Assembly (NCBI GenBank): GCA_014859345.1
Contig: JACUUL010000014.1
Span: 1 to 39,985, forward strand
Origin: Thermoleophilia bacterium
GTDB taxonomy: Bacteria > Actinomycetota > Thermoleophilia > BMS3ABIN01
Length of the DNA: 39,985 bases
Reading direction: 5' to 3'
Shown here: positions 7,963 to 16,627 of the stretch, one piece after another
Layout: every line of letters starts with the position of its first letter
Numbering within the stretch: position 1 is the stretch's first letter
Position numbers and translations under genes: made by a program
The notes under the pieces: model-generated
What the model was told of the DNA's origin: nothing
The model's input: only the letters and a program-made list of their open reading frames with translations
Databases searched by the model: none

Positions 7963-9420
7963 ATGGATACGTTGGCCGGACAAAAAAATAGTAAAGTTCC
8001 AGGACTGGCGGCGCTATTGGGGGCGGCGGTAGGTCTGCTCGGCGGTCTTCTGCTGGTGCAGATGTTTCAGCTGGGATACCTCCTGTCCCTGCTTGTGATA
8101 GGCGCCGTCGTTCTGATGCTGGCCTCTCTGGACACCTACCGGGCCTGGCTGCTGCTGCTGCTGGCCGCCAACATCAACATTTTCCGGTTTGTCGTAAGTG
8201 ATTTCACAATTCGCCCCGAGCAAATTGTCTTTATGGCGCTGATTCTGGGCCTGGCAATGTCATTCCTGATCGGCAAGATCCGTTTCTACAGAGTGCCTAT
8301 GCTGCTGCCGCTCTTCCTGTATCTGACCGCCAACTTTGTTGCATCGGCCCTGTATTCACCGGACAAGGCGGAAAGTTACAAGGGCTCTACCCTGCTGGTC
8401 ATTTACGGAATGATGTATATCGGTACGGTTCTGGTCCTCAATACCCATTCGGACAAGCTCAAAAATGCCATAAAAATATTGATGGTCTTCGCCGGGATAC
8501 ATGCTGCGTTCTCAATTCTTGCGCTGGCCCTTCACGCTGCCGGCCTGGATATTGGCTTTGTCATGAGGCCGATCTCTGAATCCAGCGCGAGCTGGCGAAC
8601 CAGCGGCGGTTTTGAGGAGGCAAACCTGCTGGGTGCATTCACTGCTGCGATGGGCCTGATGTTCATTGCGTTCCTAACCTCAAAAGAGAGTGCTGCTGAC
8701 AGTCACAGGAAGTTGATCTTCATTACATTGGTTGTAATTTTGGCCGCCATGATACTCACCTATACCAGAGCTGCCTGGATTGGTTTTGGCATAGGAATGT
8801 TTATGCTGCTATTTATGCAAAAACCCCCAGGGAACATCTTTAATCCCAAAACGATGACTATGCTGATCCTGTCGGTAATGGTGCTCCCTGTCATGCTGTT
8901 GCCCGTGCTTCAGGCCTATGCGCCGGCGTTGCTGAATGACACACAGAATCGGATGAGTGAGATACTGGATTTCAGCAGCAGCTCAGGCGAGGGCCGGGTG
9001 GAGGTACAGAAAGTCGCCCTGGATCGGTGGCGCGGATCTATCATGCTCGGCAAAGGGACGTTGTCGCTCCCGCCGGAAGCCGCCAGGCCGGCGCCTCCGG
9101 GCTCCTGGCTGTACAGCTCGCTTATTCAGGCGATCCATGATACAGGCATTGTCGGCCTTCTGTTGTACTTATGGTTTCAAGTAGGCGTTCTCGCAGTGAT
9201 ACTTCGCGGCTATTTGCTGTCGAGAGATCCCTTCCTCCGGAGTGCGCTCGCTGGTTTTGCCGCTGGAGGAATCGCCCTCTTAATTGCCTCGCAGGCATCG
9301 TCCTTTATCTGGCTCGGCTTCCCCTGGATCTTTTCCGGCCTGGGCGTGGCCGTCGCAGCTTCAGAAATCAAGAAGCACCGCGCCGGATGTCGGCGGCTTC
9401 ATGAACTTAACAGGCCGTAA
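7963..9420 (+). CDS. O-antigen ligase/polymerase family membrane protein, divergent copy
   Basis: This 485-residue multi-spanning protein has the O-antigen ligase/polymerase pattern: about a dozen hydrophobic helices, a LTYTRAAWIGFGIG segment mid-protein (the position of FAKGSWIT in the copy at 3169), then a large polar loop (about 325-385) before the last helices. It lacks the YPDT and GSLR signature shared by the other two ligase copies, so it belongs to another subgroup and may polymerise a different unit. The start ATG 7963 has GGGTGGGAG upstream. A TATAAT at 7902-7907 could be its -10 box, but I see no good -35. Two GT4 genes follow at 3 and -4 bases, so these three form an operon. Confidence 0.8.
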   Translation: MDTLAGQKNSKVPGLAALLGAAVGLLGGLLLVQMFQLGYLLSLLVIGAVVLMLASLDTYRAWLLLLLAANINIFRFVVSDFTIRPEQIVFMALILGLAMSFLIGKIRFYRVPMLLPLFLYLTANFVASALYSPDKAESYKGSTLLVIYGMMYIGTVLVLNTHSDKLKNAIKILMVFAGIHAAFSILALALHAAGLDIGFVMRPISESSASWRTSGGFEEANLLGAFTAAMGLMFIAFLTSKESAADSHRKLIFITLVVILAAMILTYTRAAWIGFGIGMFMLLFMQKPPGNIFNPKTMTMLILSVMVLPVMLLPVLQAYAPALLNDTQNRMSEILDFSSSSGEGRVEVQKVALDRWRGSIMLGKGTLSLPPEAARPAPPGSWLYSSLIQAIHDTGIVGLLLYLWFQVGVLAVILRGYLLSRDPFLRSALAGFAAGGIALLIASQASSFIWLGFPWIFSGLGVAVAASEIKKHRAGCRRLHELNRP

Positions 9421-9423
9421 GCT

Positions 9424-10632
9424 TTGGACGTTTCCGGAAAAAAAATACTACTGGTGCATTCTTCTGCCGCACTATACGGCTCGGATCGGTGCCTGCTCGG
9501 CATCGCGGCCGAGCTTAGGTCGAGAGGTTATCAGGTCCATGCGGCGTTGCCCAATTACGGGAGGCTTGCCGATAAGCTCGCAATCGCGGGTGTCAGGGTT
9601 CACATCATGGAAACCGTGGTTTTTCGGCGGGACATCTTTACGCTAAAAGGCATGGCAAAAATGGCGATTAAATCGCCGGTGGCAATTTGGCGTCTTCGGA
9701 AATTCATGCGGCAGGAACACTTCGACCTGGTGCATACGAATACGGGTGTGACTGTGGGAGGCGCGGTTGCCGCTCGTTTAGCTGGAGTACCTCATGTATG
9801 GCATTTCAGGGACATCCTTTCGGAATTTGGATTTTTCTTTCGATTTTATCAACCGCTGGTCAGATTCCTGTCTACGCGAAGTATATTTATTACGAAAGCG
9901 GTTCGCGACCAGTTTTCTGACAGTAGGCTGAAAGAGGCGGGTGTTGTAATTTACGACGGCGTTCCTGTTGATAAATTTATTGACACGCCGCCGGAAAAAA
10001 TTTTTGAAAAGACAGTAATTGTGACAGTTGGACGCCTGGCGCCCTACAAGGGCCAGGATGTGCTGATAGAAGCATTAGGCAGGGCCGCGCGGGATGGTTT
10101 GAACCTTAAAGCTTTCATTATTGGTGATGTTTATGGCGGCCGGCATAGCTTTCGCGAGGGCCTCGAGAAACAAGCCAGGGAATTGGGCCTTGAAGACCGG
10201 ATCGAGTTCACTGGCTTTCAAGAACATGTTCAGCCTTTTCTTGAAGAATGCAATATCTTTATTATGCCCTCGGTGCGACAGGAGCCGTTAGGGATTGTCA
10301 TGCTGGAAGCAATGGCCGCTGGCCGTGCTGTGATTGCATCAGATGGAGGCGGGGCTCCAGAAATCATAGAGAATGGCAAGAATGGGATTCTAGTGCGTTG
10401 TGGAGATCCTGTCAGTATGGCCCAGGCGATAATTCGACTGGCAAACGATAATGGATTGCGAAAAAAGCTTTCAGCGAACGGCAAGATGAAAGTTCTGGAA
10501 AAATTTTCGGAAGAAGCGTCCGCCACGGCGATCGTTTGTGAGCTTGAGAAGGTTTTGAAGAGAAATAACCATGGGGCGACGTTTGGAGGAAATGTGGCCG
10601 GCTCGAATCAGATAGTCGAGGAAGAAGAATGA
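9424..10632 (+). CDS. GT4 glycosyltransferase
   Basis: This is a 402-residue GT-B glycosyltransferase, family GT4. The N-terminal domain begins at once with KKILLVHSSAALYGSDR, a typical GT4 opening with a glycine-containing loop. The C-terminal donor domain shows TVGRLAPYKGQD near 201-212 and the acidic motif QEPLGIVMLEAMAAG at 286-300, then APEIIENGKNG. The TTG start at 9424 is needed to include the first beta strand and lies 3 bases after the ligase stop. Its last four bases overlap the next gene as ATGA, so translational coupling is likely. The last 20 or so residues are polar and variable. Sugar specificity is unknown. Confidence 0.88.
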   Translation: MDVSGKKILLVHSSAALYGSDRCLLGIAAELRSRGYQVHAALPNYGRLADKLAIAGVRVHIMETVVFRRDIFTLKGMAKMAIKSPVAIWRLRKFMRQEHFDLVHTNTGVTVGGAVAARLAGVPHVWHFRDILSEFGFFFRFYQPLVRFLSTRSIFITKAVRDQFSDSRLKEAGVVIYDGVPVDKFIDTPPEKIFEKTVIVTVGRLAPYKGQDVLIEALGRAARDGLNLKAFIIGDVYGGRHSFREGLEKQARELGLEDRIEFTGFQEHVQPFLEECNIFIMPSVRQEPLGIVMLEAMAAGRAVIASDGGGAPEIIENGKNGILVRCGDPVSMAQAIIRLANDNGLRKKLSANGKMKVLEKFSEEASATAIVCELEKVLKRNNHGATFGGNVAGSNQIVEEEE

Positions 10633-11753
10633 GAATAGCCATGATCGGCACGCGTGGTATTCCTGGTGGATACAGTGGTTTTGAAACCGCGGTTGAGGAG
10701 CTGAGCGTACGCCTGGCCGCAAGAGGCCACGATGTTACCGTTTACTGCCGCCCGCACGTCATCAAGTACCAGGGCGAGGAGTACAAGGGCGTCAAGCTGG
10801 TCAAACTGCCGACGGTTCCGGAAAAACATCTCGACACGTTCGCGCATACATGCATTAGCACTTTCCATGCCATGATCAAGGGTCGGTATGATGTGGCCAT
10901 TTATTTCATCGCTGGGAACAGCCCCTTTGTTTTTCTGCCCCGGCTCACCGGGGTACCTACTGCTCTCAACGTTGACGGCCTCGATTCCCAGAGAGAAAAA
11001 TGGAGCGCTCCCGCAAAATTTTATCTGCGTCTTGCGGAGCGCTTGGCCCCCATCGCGGCAACTCAGATAATAACCGATTCACAGGTGGTGCGAAGATACT
11101 ACCAGGACAGGTTCGGCGCCAGCAGTGTTTATATCCCATATGGCGCGGATATGCCGCAAGTTGAAGGAACCAAGTGGTTGGACAGGTTTGGTATCGAGCC
11201 GAGGGAATATATCCTATTCGTGGGACGCCTCGTGCCCGAGAATTGTGCTCATGTGCTGGTCGAGGCTTTCCGCCGGCTGGACACGGATGAAAAGCTGGTA
11301 ATCGTGGGCGATGCTCCGTACGCCGATGAGTATATTCGTGAACTTAAGAGAAATGCCGGCAAGAACGTTATCTTCACTGGCTATGTCTTTGGTGAAGGGT
11401 ACAGGCAACTAAGCCAGAACGCGCTACTCTTCGTGGTTCCTACGGTTGTAGGAGGAACCCATCCTGTCATAGTGGAAGCGCTCGCTGCCGGCAATTGCGT
11501 GATTGTGAGCGATCATGAGCCAAACCTGGAAACAGTGGGCGATGCCGGTATCAGCTTCTCTGCCAGGATGGGAGCAGCCGATCTTGGTGAAAAAATCTCG
11601 GCATTACTCGCAAACCCGGAGATGATTGAAAAATACCGAGTCCTGGCAAAAGAGCGGGCTCAGAAGGTTTACAACTGGGACAAGATTACCGAGCAGTATG
11701 AGCAATTGTGTAACGACCTGGTAAAGAAAAAAAGGGCTGGTAACAAGACCTAG
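10629..11753 (+). CDS. GT4 glycosyltransferase with DUF1972-type N-terminus
   Basis: This 374-residue GT-B enzyme has the DUF1972-type N-terminal domain, recognisable by IGTRGIPGGYSGFET at 6-20. That domain is common in rhamnosyl- and related transferases of exopolysaccharide loci, followed by a GT4 donor domain (YILFVGRLVPEN, then PTVVGGTHPVIVEALAAGN). The usual E-x7-E first acidic residue is replaced by a Gly-Thr-His context, which is frequent in this subgroup. It overlaps the upstream GT4 by 4 bases and is the last gene of the 7963-11753 run. It converges with the next GT4, with only 12 bases between and no visible terminator hairpin. Acceptor and donor are unknown. Confidence 0.87.
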   Translation: MRIAMIGTRGIPGGYSGFETAVEELSVRLAARGHDVTVYCRPHVIKYQGEEYKGVKLVKLPTVPEKHLDTFAHTCISTFHAMIKGRYDVAIYFIAGNSPFVFLPRLTGVPTALNVDGLDSQREKWSAPAKFYLRLAERLAPIAATQIITDSQVVRRYYQDRFGASSVYIPYGADMPQVEGTKWLDRFGIEPREYILFVGRLVPENCAHVLVEAFRRLDTDEKLVIVGDAPYADEYIRELKRNAGKNVIFTGYVFGEGYRQLSQNALLFVVPTVVGGTHPVIVEALAAGNCVIVSDHEPNLETVGDAGISFSARMGAADLGEKISALLANPEMIEKYRVLAKERAQKVYNWDKITEQYEQLCNDLVKKKRAGNKT

Positions 11754-11765
11754 CGGGCCGTGTAA

Positions 11766-12821
11766 TCACGCCGATTTTGCTCCCGCAACCTCCGCCGCCA
11801 TCGCGATGATTTTGGATACCGACATCGCCTGCGTGAAACTTTCCCGGTGGGTCCTTCTGGCCGCCTCTCCCAGCTCCCCGCGCCTGTCGGCGTCGCCGAG
11901 CAACCCCCCGATCGCCGACGCCATCGCTTTCGGATCGTCCGGCGGCACCAGCACGCCATTTACGCCATCGGTTATATAATCCCTTACCCCCGGCGCATTG
12001 GTGGCAATGATGGCTTTGCCCAGCTCCATCGCTTTCAGGAGAGTGAGCTGGCCGCTGGCGAAACACTTGTCATAAAGCGGCAGCACCACAATCGTGGAAG
12101 CAAGTATCTCCCTTTCGTAATCATCACCATAAACATCGCCAAGGAACTCCAGGTTTTGCGACTCTCCGGGGTGGTCTGCCTTCTTCGCGAAAATCTTCAG
12201 TTTTACGTCAGGAATACCTTCCATTGCCTTAACCAGGGTATGATAGTCCCTGTTTGTGGTACCGCCGCTAAATATGAACGGGGCCGGCGATGATTCCTCC
12301 AGCTTTTTCAACTCTTTCTCAAGATCAAGCGAAGTCGGATCCGCGCCCACAGGCACGAATCTGAACTTTTCGGCATGCCGCGGAAACTCTTTTTTGTAGC
12401 GGGCTACCTCGACGGAAGAGAAGCAGATAATCTTGCTTACCCGTTTGAGGCCGAAGTTGGCAAAGGCATACCTGAGCCTGTCCATGAATGGATATTTCCA
12501 CGGACGCAATAAAAACATTGAAATTACAATCGGCGGTGTCTCTAACCTGAGTAATCTGGCAGTCGAGGCAAAAATAAGGCCACACATAGGATCGAAACAG
12601 AGGATGACGTCTTTCCCTTTCCGCCTTACCAGACCGCGGATGGCTATCTTGACGCTTGGCCCATACCACTTCCAAAGCTTGCCCCAGATGCCCTGCCAGT
12701 CGAATGGCAATCCATCCTGAAGTATCTCACTATCCAGGCTGAGAACTGTTGCGCTCTCCTGGACCAGTCCTGCCCCTGCCTCTCCACCCCAAGGCTGCAA
12801 AAATAGCGCCTGTTTCCCCAT
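11766..12821 (-). CDS. GT4-like glycosyltransferase
   Basis: This 351-residue protein is a GT-B glycosyltransferase close to GT4. The C-terminal domain is clear: PFIFSGGTTNRDYHTLV, then ASGQLTLLKAMELGKAIIAT and GVNGVLVPPDDP, which are the donor-binding loops. The N-terminal half is less typical, with a tryptophan-rich stretch (LWKWYGPS) and a hydrophobic patch that may bind the membrane. The ATG start at 12821 keeps the first strand (QALFLQPWGG). It is a single minus-strand gene, convergent with the GT4 ending at 11753. Its upstream region is shared with the riboswitch leader of the divergent secreted protein at 13117. Specificity is unknown. Confidence 0.82.
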   Translation of the reverse strand: MGKQALFLQPWGGEAGAGLVQESATVLSLDSEILQDGLPFDWQGIWGKLWKWYGPSVKIAIRGLVRRKGKDVILCFDPMCGLIFASTARLLRLETPPIVISMFLLRPWKYPFMDRLRYAFANFGLKRVSKIICFSSVEVARYKKEFPRHAEKFRFVPVGADPTSLDLEKELKKLEESSPAPFIFSGGTTNRDYHTLVKAMEGIPDVKLKIFAKKADHPGESQNLEFLGDVYGDDYEREILASTIVVLPLYDKCFASGQLTLLKAMELGKAIIATNAPGVRDYITDGVNGVLVPPDDPKAMASAIGGLLGDADRRGELGEAARRTHRESFTQAMSVSKIIAMAAEVAGAKSA

Positions 12822-13035
12822 TTAATAAACCTTTCGCGAACGAAACATCTCTTCAAGAAAACCGTGCTGATTAGATAATACCTTCAATAAGCCCTTTCTG
12901 ACTACTTTATCTCCTAACACCTCTATTTTTTTTGCCGAAATCATTAGTTAAGGTTTGAGGCTGGTGCATACATAGCGGAGCGTGTGTTCTACGGGGAGGA
13001 GACACCGCCACCCTGTCATCTGGCGCCGGGCTTCA

Positions 13036-13104
13036 GACAAAGGCAAACCTGTCGCGAGACAGGGACGCAAAGCCAAGGGTCTCAATTGATACGGCCTGGC
13101 TGCC
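13036..13104 (+). ncRNA. Cyclic di-GMP-I riboswitch aptamer (GEMM-I)
   Basis: The conserved GEMM-I blocks occur in order and at normal spacing. GGCAAACC is at 13042-13049. A six-pair stem follows, CCTGTC/GACAGG at 13048-13053 and 13058-13063, capped by the GNRA tetraloop GCGA. GGGACGCAAAGCC is at 13062-13074, GGGTCT at 13077-13082 and the closing GGCTGCC at 13098-13104. Such aptamers bind the second messenger c-di-GMP. It sits 12 bases before the GTG start of the secreted protein at 13117. The leader from about 12955 is also structured: CCCTGTC at 13011-13017 could pair fully with GACAGGG at 13058-13064 and compete with the aptamer stem. No second copy is visible before the paralogue at 37760. 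Confidence 0.93.
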
Positions 13105-13110
13105 AGGTAG
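13095..13110 (+). promoter_or_regulatory. Putative riboswitch expression platform: hairpin hiding the ribosome site
   Basis: CCTGG at 13095-13099 and CCAGG at 13103-13107 form a perfect five-pair hairpin with loop CTG. It uses the same bases as the aptamer's closing strand (GGCTGCC, 13098-13104) and covers the AGG of AGGTAG (13105-13110), the only Shine-Dalgarno candidate for GTG 13117. The two folds exclude each other. I infer translational control in which bound c-di-GMP holds the aptamer closed and frees the ribosome site, an ON switch. No terminator hairpin or U-run lies between aptamer and start. Confidence 0.55.
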
Positions 13111-13116
13111 CAAAAA

Positions 13117-14817
13117 GTGCGGCGTTTTATAACACTTTTAATATCGATATCGCTGACCGCTGCTTTGCTGTCATTCACTGTCTCGGTGGCCAGTCCGGCC
13201 TCGGCGCAGGAATCTGTTCGTCTTTCCGAGGATCCGTTGACGGGACGGGTCTACGTGGAGACAGAAACAATCAAGGCGGTCTGGCATTACAAGACGCTGG
13301 CATCGGAAAGTTACAATCAGGGCGGGGGCAATCTTTACGAGCTTTATTACAAACCGCTCGATCCGGAAATGAAAAGGAACCTTGTGTCATTTATCCCGTC
13401 TCCCAGTTGGGGGAACGGAAACTCGACATCGATCTGGGCCGGGATCGGCGGCGTGGGCACTACCACTCTGTACGCTACGGACAGCCTTCCATCTTCTTCC
13501 GGCACAAATTCGTTTGCTGACATCATCTCCGATAATAACCTGAGTGGCACGCTGGAATCTCAATCCGCGCAGATCGAAGCTAAAGGGAATGCCGAACTCA
13601 ATTTTACCTACAGGGTAAAAAACCGGTCGACCGGAAAAGAATGGTACCGGGCTGTTAAGACATGGACCGTTAAACAGGATGGCTCGATATATCTGAATGT
13701 TGACTGGTCTGTCCTGCGGTCGGGATATTATTCGGAGATCTCGGTCAGAAGCGACTGGAGCTACTTCGCGGGTTGGAACCGTTTTAGTAAATACGGTAAG
13801 GACTGGTCGTCTGAGGCAAACCCGAAGTACCTGCTGGGATCCAATGGCATCGAATCGAAAACAGCAGAATGCTGGAACTCCCTCAATGCTTTTCATCCGG
13901 ACTGGGTCTCCCTGACCGGTTCTGCTATCGCGCCCACGCTGGTTATGTCGGCGGATAATGACGGCCAAGGATTCGCGGGTAGCGGATTGTATCAGCTGGG
14001 AAAACAACTTTTCGGCAGTGCCGCAAATCCTATCGCGGAACAGTGCACGCACAGGGCAAATCAAAGCGTGGGCGCTCATGGTCTGGCCTGGATGTCCTGG
14101 TGGGGCGGCAATCCACCGACCGGTCACCGGTACCGGTGGGTCGATGCGGGAACTGAGTGGAGCGACTCCTTTGTAATAAGCCTCATTGAGGGTCCGCCAG
14201 GGGGAGGACCCGACATTTCCAGAGTCCAGTCGCACAATACGGGTGACAGCGTACAGATTACCTGGCATACGGATGTTAAGGCCAGTTCCCAGGTGCAGAC
14301 TCATAACTCTTCCAACCCCTGGGTGTGGACGACGCTGTCCACTTCGTCAGACATGGTAACGGATCACGCGCTGGTTCTTGGCGAACTTCCTCCGGATCAA
14401 GTCTACAGATATCGGGTGCGCAGCGTCGATTCTGCGGGAAGGGTTGCTGTAAGTGGAAATTACTTATTCAGCACCTTCCAGTCCGGTGTACTTGGCGCGG
14501 TAGATCTGACTCTAACCCAGGAGCGCAGCTACTGGGTCAGTTTCAGGGATTATTTGGCTCGGGTATTGTCCGTTGGATATGTGATTTCTAATACAGGACC
14601 CGGTTCGGCAAACGACGCAAAAGTTACCTCGTCATCGGCATCGAGAGGCGTAAAAACGGTTAGCAGTCTTCCGGTGCAGATAGGCACTGTTCATCCCGGC
14701 TCATCTGCCCGGATAATCATTGAATACGAAGTTCCTGCGGGAGTACCAAGCTTCACTGCCTATCTGCGAGGAAATGCCCTTGACGAAAGCGGCGGACTTC
14801 ACGAATTTCCGCACTGA
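13117..14817 (+). CDS. Secreted multi-domain surface protein under c-di-GMP riboswitch control
   Basis: This 566-residue protein has a clear Sec signal peptide (MRRF, hydrophobic core 5-24, cleavage after ASPASA near residue 30). Residues about 45-355 form a domain I do not recognise, rich in Trp, Gly and Tyr, with two Cys (252 and 310) conserved in the paralogue at 37760. Residues about 366-455 look like a fibronectin type III domain (ITWHTD then VYRYRVRSVDSAG). Residues about 462-566 look like a CARDB/DUF11-type beta domain. There is no LPXTG, PEP-CTERM or C-terminal membrane anchor. GTG 13117 is preceded by AGGTAG within the riboswitch platform. A role as an extracellular matrix or glycan-binding protein is inference; an enzymatic (lyase- or hydrolase-like) role for the N-terminal domain is also possible. 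Confidence 0.8.
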   Translation: MRRFITLLISISLTAALLSFTVSVASPASAQESVRLSEDPLTGRVYVETETIKAVWHYKTLASESYNQGGGNLYELYYKPLDPEMKRNLVSFIPSPSWGNGNSTSIWAGIGGVGTTTLYATDSLPSSSGTNSFADIISDNNLSGTLESQSAQIEAKGNAELNFTYRVKNRSTGKEWYRAVKTWTVKQDGSIYLNVDWSVLRSGYYSEISVRSDWSYFAGWNRFSKYGKDWSSEANPKYLLGSNGIESKTAECWNSLNAFHPDWVSLTGSAIAPTLVMSADNDGQGFAGSGLYQLGKQLFGSAANPIAEQCTHRANQSVGAHGLAWMSWWGGNPPTGHRYRWVDAGTEWSDSFVISLIEGPPGGGPDISRVQSHNTGDSVQITWHTDVKASSQVQTHNSSNPWVWTTLSTSSDMVTDHALVLGELPPDQVYRYRVRSVDSAGRVAVSGNYLFSTFQSGVLGAVDLTLTQERSYWVSFRDYLARVLSVGYVISNTGPGSANDAKVTSSSASRGVKTVSSLPVQIGTVHPGSSARIIIEYEVPAGVPSFTAYLRGNALDESGGLHEFPH

Positions 14818-14973
14818 CGCGATGCGGCGGTTACCCTTGCCGGTGTTGCCAGGCAATTCGTACTCTGGTAAGCAGAATTGCTGAGTGATAATATTTATCA
14901 GGAGAAAACGCCAGTAATGAGTGCCGCTGCGCGCAAACGCCGGGCTCGGAGCTGGAGATGATCCGGGGACTGC

Positions 14974-16446
14974 TCAGGAGTGCCTGACCCGGCTTCGGGA
15001 GCGGGTAAGGGCCACGGTCTTTCGCATTATTTTGCTCAACGGGCTACCCTCGTCGGAATACGTGCGGTGGATCCATTCCAGGGCGGGAAGCTCGAGCGGG
15101 AACCTGAAGTTATATGATGAAAGTCGCCACACGGGTATCTTGTTTATTACCGGGATTTTCAGGTATCTGAGTTGCAGCAGCTTGGCGTACCTGCCGGCTC
15201 TGACGAAATTCTCCCTTTCCTCCTTCGTCACCCAGGACAGCCAGGGCAGCTCCATTTCATCGTTCATGCGGTTGATTACCTCCCAGTCCTCGGTCCGCTC
15301 CGGTGCCACGAATCCCTCATCGACGAGAAGATCGTAAAGCGGCACGCCCGGGAAGGGCAGGAACGCGCCCAGGGAGAAGCTCATCTTAGGGTGTATCTCC
15401 AGCAGCTTCAGGCAGAAATCTATGGTTTTCCTGACCTCTTCCCTCGTCTCGGTGGGGTTGCCCAGGATGAAACAGCCGGTAACCCTGATAGCCGGATACT
15501 TAGCCAGTGCCGCGGTTCCGCGGATGATGTCTTCGGTAGTCTGGTCCTTGCGGATCAGTTCGAGGATCCGGTCGCTGCCGGACTCGAAGCCGAAGCAGAT
15601 GCCCTGGCACAGGGTTTCATCGAGCGTTTCCGCCAGTTCGCCGGTGATGTAGCCGATTCGCAACTGTCCTTCCCACGGGAGGTCGACCGCCTTAAGAATC
15701 TCCACCGCGCGCTTCTTGTTGGCAAAGAAATTGTCGTCGTAAAATTTTATTCCGTCAATGCCGTAGCGCCCTTTGAGTTCCTGTATCTCGGAAATTACGA
15801 ACTCCCTGGAATGGGACCGCCAGCGCCGCCGGTTGAACCTCTGGTTGTAACAGAAGCCGCATTTGAACGGGCAGCCGCGCGAGGTGATGAAATTGATCAC
15901 CCGCTTGCGGCCCCAGGCAGGCGTCAGGTAGTTTTCGATATCCACGAGATCCCAGTCGAGCCTGTACCGGTCAAGGTTCTCGATCAGGGGCCTGGGCTCG
16001 TTGAACACGGGCTCCCCGTTATCCTTGAAGCCGATACCCGTTACGCCGCCGAGGCTGACTCCGGATTCAAGCGTGCGGGCCAGGTCGACGGCCGTCTCTT
16101 CGCCTTCCCCGATCACCACGATGTCCACGTATTCTTCGCCGAGAGTCTGCTCGGGGCCCATGGAGGCGTGGACGCCGCCCCATACGACCGGAGATTCGCA
16201 CCTTTCCCTGAATAAGCGGGAAAAGCGGGCTCCAAACCGGGTCTGGTTGCTGGTGAAGGCTGAGATACCCACAAAGAGCGGCTTTCCCCTGGAGATGATC
16301 TCGGCTTGCCTGGGGATCTCGTCCGGAGTGAAATGGGAAACCCTGACTTCGTAGCCCGCCTTCTTCAGCGCATCTCCGACGTAAAGGATTCCCAGCGGAG
16401 GCACATTCATGAACTCCGGGGAGCAAATGGATACAAGGCTGATCAT
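14974..16446 (-). CDS. B12-binding-domain radical SAM protein
   Basis: This 490-residue protein has an N-terminal cobalamin-binding-type Rossmann domain (about 1-130, with PPLGILYVGDALKKAGYEV and the WGGVHAS...GEGEET pattern). It lacks the classical DxHxxG motif, as is common in this class. The radical SAM barrel follows, with the 4Fe-4S motif C-x3-C-x2-C at Cys192, Cys196 and Cys199 (GCPFKCGFCY). The C-terminal part is of the type found in Mg-protoporphyrin cyclase-like (BchE-like) relatives. Members do methylations, rearrangements and cyclisations; the substrate cannot be read here. It is a single gene, convergent with the secreted-protein gene and divergent from the ligase at 16628. Between it and the upstream gene there is only a weak hairpin at 14853-14881 with no U-run. 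Confidence 0.88.
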   Translation of the reverse strand: MISLVSICSPEFMNVPPLGILYVGDALKKAGYEVRVSHFTPDEIPRQAEIISRGKPLFVGISAFTSNQTRFGARFSRLFRERCESPVVWGGVHASMGPEQTLGEEYVDIVVIGEGEETAVDLARTLESGVSLGGVTGIGFKDNGEPVFNEPRPLIENLDRYRLDWDLVDIENYLTPAWGRKRVINFITSRGCPFKCGFCYNQRFNRRRWRSHSREFVISEIQELKGRYGIDGIKFYDDNFFANKKRAVEILKAVDLPWEGQLRIGYITGELAETLDETLCQGICFGFESGSDRILELIRKDQTTEDIIRGTAALAKYPAIRVTGCFILGNPTETREEVRKTIDFCLKLLEIHPKMSFSLGAFLPFPGVPLYDLLVDEGFVAPERTEDWEVINRMNDEMELPWLSWVTKEERENFVRAGRYAKLLQLRYLKIPVINKIPVWRLSSYNFRFPLELPALEWIHRTYSDEGSPLSKIMRKTVALTRSRSRVRHS

Positions 16447-16578
16447 TTTTGAAATAAGAGCATCCCTTTCTGTTCAAGCCACTAAAAACAGAAGAAAAAC
16501 AGTTGCAGTACACTCAATTTTAGAGAAGGCGGGAGGCTATTTGCAATTGGACGGCGGCAAGCTGAACTACCCGCTTTT

Positions 16579-16607
16579 TTGACTAATAATGTCCATAGCA
16601 CTAAAAT
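16579..16607 (+). promoter_or_regulatory. Sigma70-like promoter of module B
   Basis: TTGACT (16579-16584) and TAAAAT (16602-16607) are separated by exactly 17 bases. Transcription would start near 16614, about 14 bases before GTG 16628. It lies in the 181-base divergent gap between the radical SAM gene and module B and is the best promoter I find in the window. Confidence 0.6.
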
Positions 16608-16627
16608 CAAACCAGTAATGGAATAAA

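Noticed and set aside
13387-14304. Long minus-strand open frame over the secreted protein; a similar one lies over the paralogue at 38071-38416
   Set aside because: It exists in both copies only because the sense domain is conserved; no protein-like features.
14853-14881. Hairpin GCAATTC/GAATTGC between convergent genes
   Set aside because: The 15-base loop and lack of a U-run make it a poor terminator.
15172-16215. Long plus-strand open frame antisense to the radical SAM gene
   Set aside because: The minus strand encodes a full radical SAM protein with its cysteine motif; the antisense product has no family features and reflects GC-rich codon use.
16530-16580. GCGGG...CCCGC followed by TTTTTT, terminator-like
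   Set aside because: The loop is nearly 40 bases, it lies between divergent genes, and the T-run merges with the -35 box of a better-supported promoter.
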